From: Robiginitomaculum sp.
Lineage (GTDB): Bacteria > Pseudomonadota > Alphaproteobacteria > Caulobacterales > Maricaulaceae
Reading direction: 5' to 3'
Assembly (NCBI GenBank): GCA_026993275.1
Contig: JALWUB010000031.1
Location: 1 to 9,282 of the forward strand
Length of the DNA stretch: 9,282 nucleotides
Below the pieces are notes generated by a model. The model made no database searches, was not told the DNA's origin, and saw only the letters and a list, made by a program, of their open reading frames with translations. A program made the position numbers and the translations under genes. Shown here piece after piece: positions 7,116 through 9,282 of this stretch (position 1 is the stretch's first letter; each line of letters opens with the position of its first letter).

Positions 7116-7160
7116 GCCACGCCTTTGCTCCGAAGGCACTAACCGGCGTTTTTTTCGCCG
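7116..7160. other. Convergent gene junction with weak hairpins
   Basis: Between the COQ9 stop and the regulator stop lie 23 bases holding a small stem (GCCTT 7121-7125 with AAGGC 7133-7137). Just inside the end of the regulator gene, CGGCG (7144-7148) and CGCCG (7156-7160) flank a run of seven T. Neither is a standard terminator, since the T run is the loop in one and 12 bases away from the other, but together they might end COQ9 transcription. Confidence 0.25.
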
Positions 7161-8602
7161 CGCACATCCAGATGGTGTTCGCGCACCTTGCGGTAAAGCG
7201 TCGAGCGGCCAATGCCCAGGCGCCGGGCGATTTCCGACATGTGGCCGGAATAGGTGCCGATGGCGAACTCGATCAGGTCGCGCTCGACCTCTTCCAGGGC
7301 GCGCACATGGCCTTCACCGGTGGTGATGCGCACCGGCATGTCTGCCTCGGGCGCGGGATTTGCGGCCTTGCCCTGCGCACCCTCAAGGACCAGCGGTGCC
7401 TCTTCGGCGGCTTCGGCAACGTCGCGCGAGAGCCCGGAGATTTGCGGAAAGTCCTCTGGCGTCAGCGTGTCGCCCTCGCACAGGACCACGGCCCGGAACA
7501 CCGCGTTTTCGAGCTGGCGCACATTGCCGGGCCAGTCAAAGGCCTTGAGCATGGCCATGGTCTCGGCGCTGGCGCCGCGAATGTTCGTGCCTTCCTGGGC
7601 ATTGAAGCGGGCAATGAAATGGCTGACCAGGGCCGGCAGGTCCTCCATGCGCTCGCGCAGCGGCGGCAGTTCCACCGGGAACACGTTGAGCCGGTAATAG
7701 AGGTCTTCGCGGAAGGTGCCGTTCCTGACCGCTCCGGCCAGGTCGCGATTGGTGGCGGAAATGATGCGCACGTCCACCTTGACGCTGCGCTTTGCCCCCA
7801 CCGGGTCGATCTCGCCTTCCTGCAGGGCACGCAGCAGCTTGACCTGCATGTCGGGCGGCAATTCGCCGACCTCGTCGAGAAAGATGGTGCCGCCATCGGC
7901 TTCGCGGAACTTGCCGGTGTGCTTGCCGGTGGCGCCGGTAAACGAGCCCTTTTCGTGGCCGAACAGGATCGATTCGGCGAGATTTTCCGGCAATGCGCCG
8001 CAATTGACCGTCACCAGCGGCTTGCCGGCGCGCTGCGAGGCGCCATGAATGGCCTGGGCGATCAGTTCCTTGCCGACGCCGCTTTCGCCCAGAATCAACA
8101 CCGGAATGCTGGACTTGGCGGCGCGCTGGCCCAGGCGCACCACCTGGCGCATGGCCGGGGCGTCGGCGATCATGTCGCCAAAGCTCAGGGCGCCGCTGCG
8201 GGTCTTTTGCAGGCGCACCACCTCGCCCTGCAGGTCGCGCAGTTTCAGCGCATTGCCAATGCACACGGCGATGCGCTCGGGGCTGGCGGGCTTGACCAGA
8301 AAGTCCATGGCGCCGGCGCGCATGGCCTTGACCACGGTGTCGATACTGCCCGAGGCGGTGAGCACGATCACCGGCAGGTCCTTGCCGCGCCTGCGCAGCT
8401 CTTCCAGCGTCTTCATGCCGCCCATGCCCGGCATTTTCAGGTCCAGCAGCAGCACATCGGCGGGGCTGCCCGCCGCCAGCATGTCCAGCGCTTCCTCGCC
8501 GCTTTGCGCCTGCGCCGCGGCATATCCGTTCTTCTCCACCACCGCCTGCATCAGGCGGCGCTGCGTGGGATCGTCATCAACAATCAGGACGGTCTTGGCC
8601 AT
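7139..8602 (-). CDS. Sigma-54-dependent response regulator (NtrC/TacA-like)
   Basis: Enhancer-binding activator of sigma-54 promoters, 487 aa. Receiver at about 3-117: acidic pocket D9-D11, phospho-acceptor D54 (LLLDLKMPG), T82 and K104. AAA+ domain at about 142-370: Walker A GESGVGKE at 172-179, sigma-54 contact loop GSFTGA at 219-224 (usual form GAFTGA), Walker B TIFLDE at 239-244, sensor I SATNRD at 282-287, arginine finger region YYRLNVFPVELPPLRER at 302-318, and sensor II WPGNVRQLEN at 357-366. After a low-complexity Ala/Glu-rich linker (about 391-435) comes a Fis-type helix-turn-helix, MSEIARRLGIGRSTLYRKV at 455-473. The layout and a start resembling MSKTVLIVDDDPTQRRL recall Caulobacter TacA, but orthology is not proven. 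No histidine kinase is in the window. The start is ATG at 8602 with only a weak ribosome site. Confidence 0.93.
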   Translation of the reverse strand: MAKTVLIVDDDPTQRRLMQAVVEKNGYAAAQAQSGEEALDMLAAGSPADVLLLDLKMPGMGGMKTLEELRRRGKDLPVIVLTASGSIDTVVKAMRAGAMDFLVKPASPERIAVCIGNALKLRDLQGEVVRLQKTRSGALSFGDMIADAPAMRQVVRLGQRAAKSSIPVLILGESGVGKELIAQAIHGASQRAGKPLVTVNCGALPENLAESILFGHEKGSFTGATGKHTGKFREADGGTIFLDEVGELPPDMQVKLLRALQEGEIDPVGAKRSVKVDVRIISATNRDLAGAVRNGTFREDLYYRLNVFPVELPPLRERMEDLPALVSHFIARFNAQEGTNIRGASAETMAMLKAFDWPGNVRQLENAVFRAVVLCEGDTLTPEDFPQISGLSRDVAEAAEEAPLVLEGAQGKAANPAPEADMPVRITTGEGHVRALEEVERDLIEFAIGTYSGHMSEIARRLGIGRSTLYRKVREHHLDVRGEKNAG

Positions 8603-8783
8603 GTCCGTTCACCCGTTCTTGCGCCTGTTCTTGTCGTGGCCGGCATGGCCGGCAGGCTATCTGGGCCGCACCATGACAGATCCGGGTAAAGGCGAGGTTT
8701 AAATGCGCCCGCCCGGGCGCAGCCTTGCGCCCAGCAGTGCGCGGCGATTGACGCTGCCCCCCCGGGGCGCTACCGCTCGGCGC
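8603..8783. other. Divergent regulator / hydrolase intergenic region
   Basis: 181 bases between two divergent starts. On the regulator side are a tandem duplication of TGGCCGGCA (8637-8645 and 8646-8654) and two direct repeats of GTTCTTG (8615-8621 and 8627-8633, 12 bases apart; CAAGAAC on the regulator strand). Near the middle is a perfect inverted repeat, GCGCCC (8705-8710) with GGGCGC (8715-8720) around a GCCC loop, next to an AT-rich GGTTTAAAT. Function of these is unknown; the inverted repeat could be an operator or a hairpin. No small gene was recognised. Confidence 0.4.
8748..8776 (+). promoter_or_regulatory. Candidate promoter of the alpha/beta hydrolase
   Basis: TTGACG (8748-8753) is a near-perfect -35 box; 17 bases later TACCGC (8771-8776) is a poor -10 box. 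The ATG of the hydrolase is only 7 bases after the -10 box, so a transcript from this promoter would begin at or next to the start codon. No ribosome binding site precedes that ATG, which fits a leaderless mRNA. The weak -10 keeps confidence low. Confidence 0.35.
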
Positions 8784-9282
8784 ATGAGCAAGACCGAAAA
8801 CAACCCGCAAGACCCGGCCAGGCGCCGCCCCAGAACCCTGCCGCTGGCGCGTTTCAAGGGCGCCGAGCCGCCTGCGCCGGACTGGTTCAAGACCTGCCTG
8901 GCGATGCCGTTCGACGAGGGAGCCGTGGAAGTTTCGGGCGCCAGCATCTGCTGGAAGGCCTGGGGCAAACGGGGCGATCCGGGCCTGATCTTCGTGCATG
9001 GCGGGGTTGCCCACAAGGGCTGGTGGGACTTTATCGCCCCGTGGTTTGCCAAGAGCCGCCGCGTCGTCGCCATGGACCTTTCCGGCATGGGCCATTCGGA
9101 CTGGCGCCAATCCTATGACATGCCCACCTATGCCGACGAGGTGCTGGCCTCGGGCGAGGCCGGCGGCGCCTTCGCCCATGACCGCAAGCCGGTTCTGGCC
9201 GGGCATTCCTTTGGCGGCTTCGTCACCATGGCCTCGGCGGTGCGCCATGGCGAGCGCTATGAACGCGCCGTGGTCATTGACA
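8784..9282 (+). CDS. Alpha/beta hydrolase (3' partial)
   Basis: The frame is open from ATG 8784 to the end of the window, 166 residues, without its C-terminal half. Seen: an Arg/Pro-rich N-terminal 30 residues, a beta strand LIFVHGG at 68-74 supplying the oxyanion-hole HGG, VVAMDLSGMGHSD at 94-106 as the usual strand plus loop after the first crossover, and the nucleophile elbow GHSFGG at 140-145 with S142. The catalytic acid and histidine would lie beyond the window. The fold is clear, but substrate is not: members include esterases, haloalkane dehalogenases, epoxide hydrolases and C-C bond hydrolases. It is divergent from the sigma-54 regulator, which may or may not control it. The start is chosen as the first ATG in frame after the intergenic region, with no clear ribosome site. 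Confidence 0.85.
   Translation, partial: MSKTENNPQDPARRRPRTLPLARFKGAEPPAPDWFKTCLAMPFDEGAVEVSGASICWKAWGKRGDPGLIFVHGGVAHKGWWDFIAPWFAKSRRVVAMDLSGMGHSDWRQSYDMPTYADEVLASGEAGGAFAHDRKPVLAGHSFGGFVTMASAVRHGERYERAVVID

Noticed and set aside
7144..7160. CGGCG-TTTTTTT-CGCCG as an intrinsic terminator
   Set aside because: The T run forms the loop, not a tail after the stem, and it lies inside the regulator coding sequence.
7172..8689. Plus-strand open frame of 505 codons opposite the sigma-54 regulator
   Set aside because: His/Gly/Ala-rich antisense shadow of a gene with complete receiver, AAA+ and Fis motifs.
8577..9248. Minus-strand open frame of 223 codons covering the regulator start and the hydrolase
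   Set aside because: It overlaps the start of the regulator and lies opposite the hydrolase, whose HGG and GHSFGG motifs are clear; the reverse product resembles nothing.
1..9282. CRISPR array, insertion sequence, toxin-antitoxin pair or phage genes
   Set aside because: No regularly spaced repeats, terminal inverted repeats, transposase motifs or small paired genes were seen; tight metabolic and housekeeping genes fill the window.

Overview
The window is GC-rich DNA that looks like an alphaproteobacterial chromosome. This rests on a bS21 ribosomal protein of alphaproteobacterial type, a COQ9-family ubiquinone protein divergent from it, a tRNA-Gly with encoded CCA, and a response regulator resembling Caulobacter TacA. 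Genus cannot be named from the sequence alone. No insertion sequence, phage gene, CRISPR array or other sign of recent transfer was seen.

Positions 1-5995 hold a tight plus-strand operon of four genes. They are a GH63 glycosidase of the glucosylglycerate/mannosylglycerate hydrolase type (5' end outside the window), a sodium:solute symporter, a GH13_18 sucrose-phosphorylase-like enzyme that is most likely a glucosylglycerate phosphorylase, and a type-2 (MOFRL) glycerate kinase. Junctions are a 4-base ATGA overlap, a 3-base gap and an 8-base gap. Read together they form a route to take up and degrade a glycosyl-glycerate compatible solute. The symporter imports it. The hydrolase gives hexose plus glycerate, and the phosphorylase gives glucose-1-phosphate plus glycerate. 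The kinase then sends glycerate to 2-phosphoglycerate and lower glycolysis. The substrate assignment is an inference from family membership and gene order.

Positions 5961-6434 are housekeeping. A minus-strand tRNA-Gly(CCC) overlaps the 3' end of the glycerate kinase, and rpsU (bS21) lies 19 bases upstream of it on the same strand. The rpsU start appears to be a non-canonical ATC codon, set by a strong GGAGGA ribosome binding site. COQ9 (6435-7115) runs the other way.

Positions 7116-9282 hold a minus-strand sigma-54-dependent response regulator (receiver, AAA+, Fis-type helix-turn-helix), convergent with COQ9. After a 181-base divergent spacer comes a plus-strand alpha/beta hydrolase cut by the window end, whose promoter candidate would produce a leaderless mRNA.
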